Source: Prosthecobacter debontii (lineage in GTDB: Bacteria; Verrucomicrobiota; Verrucomicrobiia; Verrucomicrobiales; Verrucomicrobiaceae). From it: 64,000 nt of DNA. Shown here one piece after another: positions 46,950-54,270 of this stretch. The DNA is taken from positions 62,001-126,000 of the forward strand of contig CAMAQH010000008.1 of assembly GCA_945860295.1 (NCBI GenBank), given 5' to 3'. The position numbers and the translations under genes were made by a program. Numbering within the stretch: position 1 is the stretch's first letter; each line of letters opens with the position of its first letter. Below the pieces are notes generated by a model that searched no databases, was not told where the DNA came from, and worked only from the letters and a program-made list of their open reading frames with translations.

Positions 46950-47708
46950 CTAAGCTATTGGCTCGACTTGGATTCGTCTGAAGAAGCAGTCTGTGTAATT
47001 ATCATTGGAGGTGAGATGAAGCGGCTTCTCATAGTAGCTCTGTAGCAGACGCGTGACGGCAACGAGGTTTTCATGGCGGACTTCAATGCAGATGGCCTTT
47101 GGGCAATAAAGCTGTAGATCCAGACCTCTAAGCACATCCACCTCGAAACCTTCTACATCAAGGCTGAGTAGATCAAAGTCGGAGGGGGTCATCGTCTCCT
47201 TAAGAACCGATGTCAGTGTCCTCACGGGAACTTCGAGCAGATGCTCGGCTACCGGAAGCCCTTGCATAGCAAGACCTTCTATTGCGCGTTTCCGCTCTTT
47301 GTCATCATCCCCTAAGACTCCGCAAGCCATGGTCATCAAGCCTGCGTGACGTAACTTTAGTGTGCTGCCTTCCGCTTCCGGCGCACCCAATGCGCATGAT
47401 ACCACTATAGACTCTGCGCGCCGCTGCTGACATATCGAAGCAAGCTTGGGTAGCGGTTCGATAAGAACGCCGCGCCAGCGTTTCATGCGTGCGAGATAGT
47501 AACTATTGCTCTGCCGAAAACCATCGTAAGCGCCTGCCTCCACATACCAGCCGCCACTTTGTGGCAGCAGTCGTTCGAGTGCGATGTCGAGTCCGTTTAA
47601 AGAGGGGCGTGAGAGCCAGGCAATACCCAGGAACTCGAAAATAGGCCTGAGCAGATTTAGGAGGCGATCTCGTCGGGAAGAAACAGCGTTGTAAGGAAGA
47701 TGGTCCAT
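46950..47708 (-). CDS. FkbM-family methyltransferase
   Basis: A 252-residue SAM-dependent O-methyltransferase. Seen: WYVEAGAYDGFRQSNSYYLA, a motif I variant; GVLIEPLPKLASIC; VSCALGAPEAEGSTLKL; and the family hallmark FDLLSLDVEGFEVDVLRGLD. FkbM proteins methylate sugar hydroxyls in glycans and polyketides. It lies between two other methyltransferase-like genes with gaps of 18 and 2 bp, making a three-gene operon on the minus strand. Confidence 0.93.
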   Translation of the reverse strand: MDHLPYNAVSSRRDRLLNLLRPIFEFLGIAWLSRPSLNGLDIALERLLPQSGGWYVEAGAYDGFRQSNSYYLARMKRWRGVLIEPLPKLASICQQRRAESIVVSCALGAPEAEGSTLKLRHAGLMTMACGVLGDDDKERKRAIEGLAMQGLPVAEHLLEVPVRTLTSVLKETMTPSDFDLLSLDVEGFEVDVLRGLDLQLYCPKAICIEVRHENLVAVTRLLQSYYEKPLHLTSNDNYTDCFFRRIQVEPIA

Positions 47709-47710
47709 GT

Positions 47711-48328
47711 TTAAAACTCTTGCTCAAAACTCCCATAAACACTGGCAGGCCAAGGACTGCCCAAATGAGGAAGCATAATGGTGGCACGAATGAAGACTGA
47801 AGAACACCATGTGTAGTCGTCAACCGGCCCAAATCCATGAAAGTCGATCTCCACCATGCCCGGGGAGCGCAACCGGGCGCAAATGCGCGGATACCAGTCG
47901 GCATTATCCAGGACAAGCAACCCTCCTTCGACGAGGAAAGGCAGGGATGCTTGGGCGCTTTCTGCCACTGGACCCATCACGGTCAGGTTATCTGGAGCAC
48001 GGCGTCTTAACTTCTCCGCCCACTCAGCCCCCTCTTCGACCGTGCTGACAGACTCAGCTCTTTTCGCCCACCAAAGAGAGCTTTGTCCACCACCGTATTT
48101 GAGTACGCAGGCACGTGAGAAGTCCAGTTGGCTAAGGTAATCAAGCGCCGGATAGGTGATCCAAGGAATCGGGTGGCCCTTCGCATCCATTGGCCTTCCC
48201 GTGTGGATGATCTGCGACTGAGCGCGCCGGAACATCAGCGTTTGCATCACCCGCATTGCTTTGCCTACTCGGGGCAGAAAACGATGAATCGCGCGTTCAA
48301 GAAGAGTCATAAGCAGACGAGTAATCAT
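47711..48328 (-). CDS. Methyltransferase-like protein of the glycan block
   Basis: A 205-residue product. After a basic N-terminal helix (TRLLMTLLERAIHRFLPRVG), the stretch DFSRACVLKYGGGQSSLWWA resembles a SAM motif I with unusual Gly/Ser content, then ESVSTVEEGAEWAEKLRR and GGLLVLDNADWYP fit the rest of a Rossmann methyltransferase of the Methyltransf_24 kind. The assignment is tentative. Its frame can start at a TTG at 48391, overlapping the divergent glycosyltransferase; the ATG at 48328 avoids that and leaves 37 bp between the two starts. Confidence 0.65.
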   Translation of the reverse strand: MITRLLMTLLERAIHRFLPRVGKAMRVMQTLMFRRAQSQIIHTGRPMDAKGHPIPWITYPALDYLSQLDFSRACVLKYGGGQSSLWWAKRAESVSTVEEGAEWAEKLRRRAPDNLTVMGPVAESAQASLPFLVEGGLLVLDNADWYPRICARLRSPGMVEIDFHGFGPVDDYTWCSSVFIRATIMLPHLGSPWPASVYGSFEQEF

Positions 48329-48365
48329 TGCTTGCAGCTTTAGTAGCAACTCGTATTTGGGTGGA

Positions 48366-49277
48366 ATGGCGACCACTGCAGACAAAGCCAACCTTCACCA
48401 TTCAGTTTGGCTTGTCATTCCCGTTCATAATCGGAAGGCAACCACTAAGCGTTGCCTGAATCACTTGGATACTCTGGGTATTCGCGTTTGGGCAAATGTG
48501 CTGGTTATTGAAGATGGAAGCACAGACGGGACTCATGAAATGCTGAGAGAGGATTTCCCCTGGGCGCATACAATTAGTGGTAACGGTAGCTTATGGTGGA
48601 GCGGCGCCATCCGACTAGGAATGGAGGTGGCAATAGCCAGCGGAGCTGACTGCGTTTGTTGGTTGAATGATGATAGCTTGCCTGATTCTGGCAGCTTGGA
48701 GCAGCTCGTTCAGCTTGCTCTCGATAGCGCTGCCATCTGCGGCGGGATTTGTAGGACGCCGGACGGAGCATTCGTTTATTCGGGCGGAATCATACGCCAC
48801 CGGTGGCCACAACACTGGGCCCCCGTTCCAGAATCCACAGCGGCACCTATTTCCGTGGAGTGGCTGCACGGGAACATGGTAGCCATTCCGGCCAACATCT
48901 GCAGGCGAATAGGATTGCCAGAGAGTCACTGGATGAAACACAACTTTGCGGATGTTGAGTATACCTTGCGCGCCCACCGAGCAGGCGTTCCAGTTCTTCT
49001 GGTGCCCTCTGCCCTAGGAGTGGCGGACCGCAATACATCACCGACTTACTGGTCCTGGGCGGATGTACGCCTGTCTTGGTTGGCCATTATGCTAGGTTTT
49101 TGTAACCCAAAAGTCTGGTGGTATGCGCCAGGCCTGATCTATTTTAAAGTTTCTCAATTTGGAGCTCTTGGCACACTAGATTGCCTCTGCCTTTTTGCTA
49201 AAGCCATTCTGATTGTCTTTTACAAGTGTCTGCCCAACCAGATGTTGACCTTCATAAGCCCAAAGATTAGAAGCTAG
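48366..49277 (+). CDS. Family 2 glycosyltransferase
   Basis: A 303-residue GT2 enzyme. Seen: SVWLVIPVHNRKATTKRCLN, the nucleotide-binding VLVIEDGSTDGT, GNGSLWWSGAIRLGME, the metal-binding region CVCWLNDDSLPDSGS, and DVEYTLRAHRAGVPV. A C-terminal hydrophobic stretch (LCLFAKAILIVFYKC) may be membrane-associated. GT2 members of this rhamnosyltransferase-like type build O-antigen or capsule chains. It is followed after 11 bp by the GT4-like gene on the same strand. Confidence 0.9.
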   Translation: MATTADKANLHHSVWLVIPVHNRKATTKRCLNHLDTLGIRVWANVLVIEDGSTDGTHEMLREDFPWAHTISGNGSLWWSGAIRLGMEVAIASGADCVCWLNDDSLPDSGSLEQLVQLALDSAAICGGICRTPDGAFVYSGGIIRHRWPQHWAPVPESTAAPISVEWLHGNMVAIPANICRRIGLPESHWMKHNFADVEYTLRAHRAGVPVLLVPSALGVADRNTSPTYWSWADVRLSWLAIMLGFCNPKVWWYAPGLIYFKVSQFGALGTLDCLCLFAKAILIVFYKCLPNQMLTFISPKIRS

Positions 49278-49288
49278 GCCCCGATTTA

Positions 49289-50455
49289 ATGCCCGACGAA
49301 TCTCAATCCAGCCCCCACTCTCTTGCAGGTCACCAATGGGTGGTTTTCGGCACTGACTGGGCTCGTCACCCCTCGTCTAGTCAGCATCTCTTCAGTGAGT
49401 TTCTGGGCTGTAGCCCCGTGCTGTGGGTTGAAACCGTGGGGCTGCGTGTGCCTCAGTGGAACAGGCGTGATCTCTGGCGTTCTTTGCAAAAGGCAATCGA
49501 TTTCATCTCTGGCCGTCGTAGCCGTTTTGCCTCTGTAACACACGGCCTGACAGTGATTTGCCCCACAACATTGCCTTTCACAGGCTACAAATTCATCAGG
49601 CAATTCAATCTCTGGCAAGTGCGCCGAAGTGTAGAAAAAGCAATACGCCAACTCAATTTCAAGAAATATACACTCGTCGTCACGGCGCCGACACAAGCTG
49701 ACTTTGTCGGTAAGCTAGGTGAGGCTTTCAGTCTTTACTACTGCCTGGATCACTACGCACTTTGGCCTGGCATGAATCAAGAACATGTAAGACTAATGGA
49801 GCAGCAGTTGCTAAAACGTGTAAACGCCGTCGTAGCCGTTTCCGATTTCTTGGCAGCCCAACTTAGACTTTCGGGTAAATCAGTTCACGTTTTAACCCAG
49901 GGAGTAAATCCAGATCATTTTTTACGTTCTCAGCCGCAGGAATCCTCCGAGAGGTTCGAGGTCATCTATTTTGGCATGATCGATGAGCGGCTCGATCTCG
50001 ATCTGATAGTGGAGATCGCCCAATGCGTACCTCAAGCCACGATCCGCCTCATCGGCCAGGCTTCGATCTCCCTGCACAAGCTCGCGGGAATCGCGAACAT
50101 TCATCTTGAGTCAGCCGTACCCTATCAGGATCTGCCAGAGACTTTGATATCTGCGAATTTGTTCATCATACCCTTTTTGTTGAGTGAGCTTTCCCGCAGT
50201 TGCAGTCCGCTAAAAATTAAAGAGTACTTGGCTTGTCAGCGGCCAGTGATCGCCACAGCACTTCCAGAGGCTGAAAAACTTTCACAGTTTGTCCACATCG
50301 CCACCGATCGGAAAGCTTTTGTGGCGGCAGTAACCGCTGCATCCGAGGGGCAACTCTCTTTTGATCGGCTCGGAGTGGCCCGCTTTGTCGATTCTGAAAC
50401 CTGGCAGGCAAAGGCTTTGCAGTTTAGTCAGTTCGTGAGGGGCTTACTGCCTTGA
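49289..50455 (+). CDS. Glycosyltransferase, GT4-like
   Basis: A 388-residue GT-B transferase. N-terminal half has HQWVVFGTDWARHPSSSQHL and CLDHYALWPGM; the C-terminal half has VIYFGMIDERLDLDLIVEIA, ATIRLIGQAS, ESAVPYQDLPETLISANLFI and IPFLLSELSRSCSPLKIKEY, in which the last E corresponds to the nucleotide-sugar-binding glutamate. Similar proteins transfer sugars to surface polymers. It closes the glycan block and is convergent with aroB, 53 bp away. No polymerase, flippase or ABC exporter is within the block, so it is incomplete here. Confidence 0.88.
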   Translation: MPDESQSSPHSLAGHQWVVFGTDWARHPSSSQHLFSEFLGCSPVLWVETVGLRVPQWNRRDLWRSLQKAIDFISGRRSRFASVTHGLTVICPTTLPFTGYKFIRQFNLWQVRRSVEKAIRQLNFKKYTLVVTAPTQADFVGKLGEAFSLYYCLDHYALWPGMNQEHVRLMEQQLLKRVNAVVAVSDFLAAQLRLSGKSVHVLTQGVNPDHFLRSQPQESSERFEVIYFGMIDERLDLDLIVEIAQCVPQATIRLIGQASISLHKLAGIANIHLESAVPYQDLPETLISANLFIIPFLLSELSRSCSPLKIKEYLACQRPVIATALPEAEKLSQFVHIATDRKAFVAAVTAASEGQLSFDRLGVARFVDSETWQAKALQFSQFVRGLLP

Positions 50456-50508
50456 TAGAAGTTTCTGAACATCCGTAAACCCTTTGGCTCCAGCTGAAAA
50501 AGGCAGGA

Positions 50509-51615
50509 CTAGACCGGCTCTCTCATGAGTGCAATCACCTCACGAAAATGCTCTTCGGTGACGTCATGACTGACGTGCGCGCTGCCGAGAGCACTGAGCA
50601 GGACGAAACGGATCTTACCTTGCTCGAATTTCTTGTCCATGCGGGCGATTCGCAGGAGCTCTTCGGTTTCAAAATCAGCAGACAACTGCACGGGCAGATC
50701 AAAATGACGCAGGAGTTCGACGATGCGTTCGGCATCTCCGACAGATAGCGTGGAGAGCTCCACTGAGAGCAGTGCGGCGGCACGAAGACCGAGCGAGATG
50801 GCCTCACCATGAAGAAGTGTGCCATAACCGGCAGAGGCTTCAATGGCATGACCGAGCGTGTGACCGAAATTAAGCAGGGCCCGCACACCGAGTGTTTCAA
50901 ATTCGTCTTCTTCTACGACAGCGGCTTTGATGGCGATATTCCAGCGGATGAGTGAAGCAAGATCACCACCGCCTGCGGCCACTTGATCAATCAGCGGCAG
51001 CATCGACGCATCACGAATGCATGCGTGCTTGATGATCTCGGCGAAGCCTTCATTCCATTCACGTTTGTGCAGCGACGCGAGCGTGTCCACATCAGCCAGG
51101 ACATGGGCGGGCTGATGAAAATTTCCGACCATGTTTTTGGCATCGGGCAAATTGACACCGGTCTTACCGCCGACGCTGCTGTCCACCTGCGACAGCACGG
51201 TGGTGGGCACCTGGATGTAGGGTATGCCGCGTTGGTAGATGCTGGCGCAGAATCCACCGAGATCACCAATGACGCCGCCGCCGAGTGCGATGGCAAAGCT
51301 TTTGCGATCCATTCCCACCCGTGCCATTTCGCTACAAACAGTCTGGGCGGTGAGCAGAGATTTGCTGGCTTCACCAGCAGGCACGGTGATAAGCACGGGC
51401 CTCTTGCCAGCGACTCTCAGGCTTTCAAGCGCGGCCTCTGCGTAAAGCGGGCCAACATTCGAATCAGTGATCACGACGCAGTTGGCGCGATTACCAAACT
51501 TTTCGTTCGCCACCGCGCCCAGCGTCTTGAGCAGACCGCTACCTACATCCACACGATAACTGCGCGGGCCTAAATTGACTGGGACTGTATGGGCGGGCTG
51601 GGTGGAGTCAGGCAT
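50509..51615 (-). CDS. aroB: 3-dehydroquinate synthase
   Basis: Second step of the shikimate pathway: converts DAHP to 3-dehydroquinate using NAD and zinc. The 368-residue sequence has NAD-binding GGGVIGDLGGFCASIYQRG, QVPTTVLSQVDSSVGGKTGV, KNMVGNFHQP, RSHL-equivalent LNFGHTLGHAIEA and a C-terminal HFREVIALM. Zinc ligands (E in the EIIKHA block, and the two His of GHTLGHA) are present. It starts inside the end of miaA (46-bp overlap), so the two are co-translated. Flanked by the glycan block downstream. Confidence 0.97.
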   Translation of the reverse strand: MPDSTQPAHTVPVNLGPRSYRVDVGSGLLKTLGAVANEKFGNRANCVVITDSNVGPLYAEAALESLRVAGKRPVLITVPAGEASKSLLTAQTVCSEMARVGMDRKSFAIALGGGVIGDLGGFCASIYQRGIPYIQVPTTVLSQVDSSVGGKTGVNLPDAKNMVGNFHQPAHVLADVDTLASLHKREWNEGFAEIIKHACIRDASMLPLIDQVAAGGGDLASLIRWNIAIKAAVVEEDEFETLGVRALLNFGHTLGHAIEASAGYGTLLHGEAISLGLRAAALLSVELSTLSVGDAERIVELLRHFDLPVQLSADFETEELLRIARMDKKFEQGKIRFVLLSALGSAHVSHDVTEEHFREVIALMREPV

Positions 51616-52529
51616 GGAAAGAGATCAAGGATGTGGCTGGCCACTGATTCTGCCCCCTGCTGCGAATCGAGGCAAATCGTTTGCAGCCAGTGCTCGCGTT
51701 TGAACCAAGTGATTTGACGCTTGGCATAGCGGCGTGTGGCCTGCTGCATGGCGCTGATCGCCTCTGCCAACGTCATTTCGCCAGACAGATGTGCGCGCAT
51801 TTCTCGCAGACCGATGACTTTTTCAACGCTGACTCCCAATGACGGCAAAGAACCTACCTCGTCCAGCAAGCCAGCAGCGATCGTGTCATGCACACGCTGA
51901 TCGATCCGCGCATAGAGTGTGTCGCGTTCCCATTGCAGCACGATCCCCTGCCCTAGCGGCTGAGTTTGAGCAAAAGTCTGCCTCAACGCCGATTGCGGCT
52001 GGCCTGTGAGTAAACAAATTTCAAGAGCACGCTGCACATAGCGTGGATTCGACAGCGGCACGTTCTCCGCCGCTTGTGGATCGAGCGCTAGCAGCCTGGC
52101 CACCATCTCTTCAAACGGTAGCGCATTCAATTCAGCGCGCAGCTTTTCATCCCCACGCGGCAAATCGGCCAAGCCATGTGACAACGCTTTGATGTACAAA
52201 CCTGCTCCGCCGACAACAATCGGCACGCTCCCACGCGCGGCTACATCGGCGATGATCAGTAGAGCCATTTCACGATAGCGCTGCGCATCACAGCTCTCCG
52301 TCGGAGAAAGCACATCGTAGAGATGATGAGGCGCGCGCTGCCGTTCCTTCTGCGACGGCTTAGCTGTGATCAGGTCCAGCCCCTGATAAAGTTGAAACGC
52401 ATCTGCATTCACGATTTCTCCGCCCACACGCTCCGCCAAAGCCAGCGCGATGGCTGATTTGCCAGAAGCCGTGGGTCCAGTGATGAAAAAAGGAGTGATG
52501 GGTAAAGGCGCGCTCAAAGAGGTGATCAC
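51570..52529 (-). CDS. miaA: tRNA dimethylallyltransferase
   Basis: Adds the dimethylallyl group to A37 of tRNAs reading UNN codons. The 319-residue sequence has the P-loop GPTASGKS at residues 18-25, then NADAFQLYQGLDLITAKP (the DSxQ-type loop is varied to NADAFQ), VGGAGLYIKAL, and RRYAKRQITWFKRE near the C-terminus. The start is GTG. It precedes and overlaps aroB by 46 bp. A 52-bp gap separates it from the DHDPS-family gene upstream. Confidence 0.96.
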   Translation of the reverse strand: MITSLSAPLPITPFFITGPTASGKSAIALALAERVGGEIVNADAFQLYQGLDLITAKPSQKERQRAPHHLYDVLSPTESCDAQRYREMALLIIADVAARGSVPIVVGGAGLYIKALSHGLADLPRGDEKLRAELNALPFEEMVARLLALDPQAAENVPLSNPRYVQRALEICLLTGQPQSALRQTFAQTQPLGQGIVLQWERDTLYARIDQRVHDTIAAGLLDEVGSLPSLGVSVEKVIGLREMRAHLSGEMTLAEAISAMQQATRRYAKRQITWFKREHWLQTICLDSQQGAESVASHILDLFPCLTPPSPPIQSQSI

Positions 52530-52581
52530 CCTTCATCAAAAACTAGGGACTCGGAAAGAAGAATCACCATGTCCCATGACA

Positions 52582-53490
52582 TCATTCTGCGGATGCGAGC
52601 ATTCGATCAAATTGACGATCCACCTCGCGCTTCGTTTCTACATCAAGTGCGAAACCAACAGGTCCACGAACCAACGTGTTTTTAAAGATGCCTTGGCGCA
52701 CAAGGAGATGCTTCTCAACGGCGAGGAATCCATCCAGACTCGTCTGCATCGAAACGAGCGCGGCAAGCGGGCCATGGATGCGATCCGCCTTTTCAATATC
52801 ACCTGCCTGCAGCGCATTCCACAGCGGGACAAGGCCCCGAATTAAATCAGCTCCAGGCATGGTGCCCACAACGCCGCGTTTGAAGGAATCGACCAGTGCG
52901 ATGCCGCCGGTGCCTTCGAACACGCGCGCCCGGCCTTTCGTCGCATCACGTAGCTCACTCAATTTTGGGCCAATGGGCGAAGCTTCGGGCTTGTACTGCA
53001 CACGCTCGGGTCCAAACTCGTCTAATAGCTTTGACTGCATCGCGATAGGCATCGGTTTGCCGACGTAGCCGCTCGCGTCCTGCACAATGACGGGAATCCG
53101 GATGGCGTTAATGATGCGCGTGTAATACGCCAGCAACTCGCTCTCGCCGATGCCGATAGAAACAGGCGGAATCGCCATCACCGCATCCGCGCCAACGCTT
53201 TCAGCATGTCTGGCGTAGCGCTCGGCGACTTTGGACGATTCTGCACCAACACTGATGACCACCACACCACGTTCTTTGCCAAAGCGACACGCAGCGGTGG
53301 CAAGCTGTTCGCGTTCTTCACTGTCGAGGCGTAACGTTTCGGACACCATCGCCATCACGATGCCATTCGCGCCGCAGTCGTAGAGCCACGCGATCTCGCG
53401 TTCGAGGGTTTCGACGTCGAGGGTTTCGTCTTCGAGCCAGGGTGTTTGAAAAACCGGCAGAACGCCGCTGAGTTGGTGTTGAGGAGTCAT
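52582..53490 (-). CDS. DHDPS/N-acetylneuraminate lyase superfamily protein
   Basis: A 302-residue TIM-barrel aldolase or dehydratase. The Schiff-base lysine is in RVQYKPEASPIG, as in the family. The usual G-T-T-G-E is changed (GIVMAMVSETLRL), and the strand that in DHDPS carries the catalytic tyrosine reads IPVIVQDASGYVG rather than PLYNVP. The VQD form is seen in sugar-acid dehydratases such as L-2-keto-3-deoxyarabonate dehydratase, so lysine biosynthesis is unlikely. It lies 8 bp after the SDR gene and probably acts on the keto-acid made in that pathway. Start at MTPQHQLS; a GTG five codons upstream overlaps the SDR gene. Confidence 0.88.
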   Translation of the reverse strand: MTPQHQLSGVLPVFQTPWLEDETLDVETLEREIAWLYDCGANGIVMAMVSETLRLDSEEREQLATAACRFGKERGVVVISVGAESSKVAERYARHAESVGADAVMAIPPVSIGIGESELLAYYTRIINAIRIPVIVQDASGYVGKPMPIAMQSKLLDEFGPERVQYKPEASPIGPKLSELRDATKGRARVFEGTGGIALVDSFKRGVVGTMPGADLIRGLVPLWNALQAGDIEKADRIHGPLAALVSMQTSLDGFLAVEKHLLVRQGIFKNTLVRGPVGFALDVETKREVDRQFDRMLASAE

Positions 53491-53498
53491 GTTGGAGT

Positions 53499-54263
53499 TC
53501 ACCACAGCAGTTTGCCGCCATCAAGGATGAGCACACTGCCGGTCATGTAACTGCTAGCGTCGCTGGCGAGGTAGAGCGCGAGCGGGGCGATCTCTTCGGG
53601 GCGACCCCAGCGGCCCATGGGAATGCTGTCGGCGACTTCGCCTTCAAACTCGGGCTTCTCGCCGATCCAGCGCTTGTTGGCGTCAGTCAAGAAAGGTCCT
53701 GGTGCGATGGCGTTGACGGTGATGCCATGCACGGCCCAATCGGCGGCGACGGCTTTCGTGAACATGGTGAGAGCGCCTTTGGAGGTCTCGTAGCTGCGAC
53801 CACGCATCGCTTTGCCGGGCCAGAGCGCGTTGATGGACGAGATGTTGATGATGCGGCCCCATTTTCGCTGGATCATTGCTCCTCCAATTCGTTTCGTGAG
53901 AATAAAGGCCTGCGTAAGATTCAGATCGAGAATACGCTGCCAGTCTCCGAGCGCGAGATCCTCCGTCGGCGTGTTGATGCGGCGTCCGCCAACGTTGTTG
54001 ATGAGGATGTCGATGGGAGCGTGATCGCGTAGCACGACATCACACAGACGCTCGGCTTCTTCTGGCTTTGAGAGATCGGCTTGAATCGTGACAGCGTGAA
54101 GTTCCGCACTGGCACGTTTGAGATGCTCTTCATCTGATCCGACGATCATCAACTCCGCACCGGCTTCACCGAGCGCTTTTGCCATTTCCAAGCCAAGTCC
54201 GCGTGAGCCGCCCGTGATCAAAGCACGGCGTCCGGTAAGGTTAAAACGGTCAAATACAGACAT
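53499..54263 (-). CDS. Short-chain dehydrogenase/reductase
   Basis: A 254-residue classical SDR. Cofactor motif TGGSRGLGLEMAKALGEAG (TGxxxGxG), NNVGG, catalytic serine in INISSINALW and YETSK giving the Y-x-x-x-K pair; C-terminal GPFLTDAN and ASSYMTGSVLILDGGKL fit gluconate-5-dehydrogenase-like enzymes. It uses NAD(P). Gap to the PQQ-propeller gene is 7 bp and to the DHDPS-type gene 8 bp, so they form one operon, most likely for a sugar acid. Start at MSVFDRFNL, just after the preceding stop. Confidence 0.92.
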   Translation of the reverse strand: MSVFDRFNLTGRRALITGGSRGLGLEMAKALGEAGAELMIVGSDEEHLKRASAELHAVTIQADLSKPEEAERLCDVVLRDHAPIDILINNVGGRRINTPTEDLALGDWQRILDLNLTQAFILTKRIGGAMIQRKWGRIINISSINALWPGKAMRGRSYETSKGALTMFTKAVAADWAVHGITVNAIAPGPFLTDANKRWIGEKPEFEGEVADSIPMGRWGRPEEIAPLALYLASDASSYMTGSVLILDGGKLLW

Positions 54264-54270
54264 GACCGGA

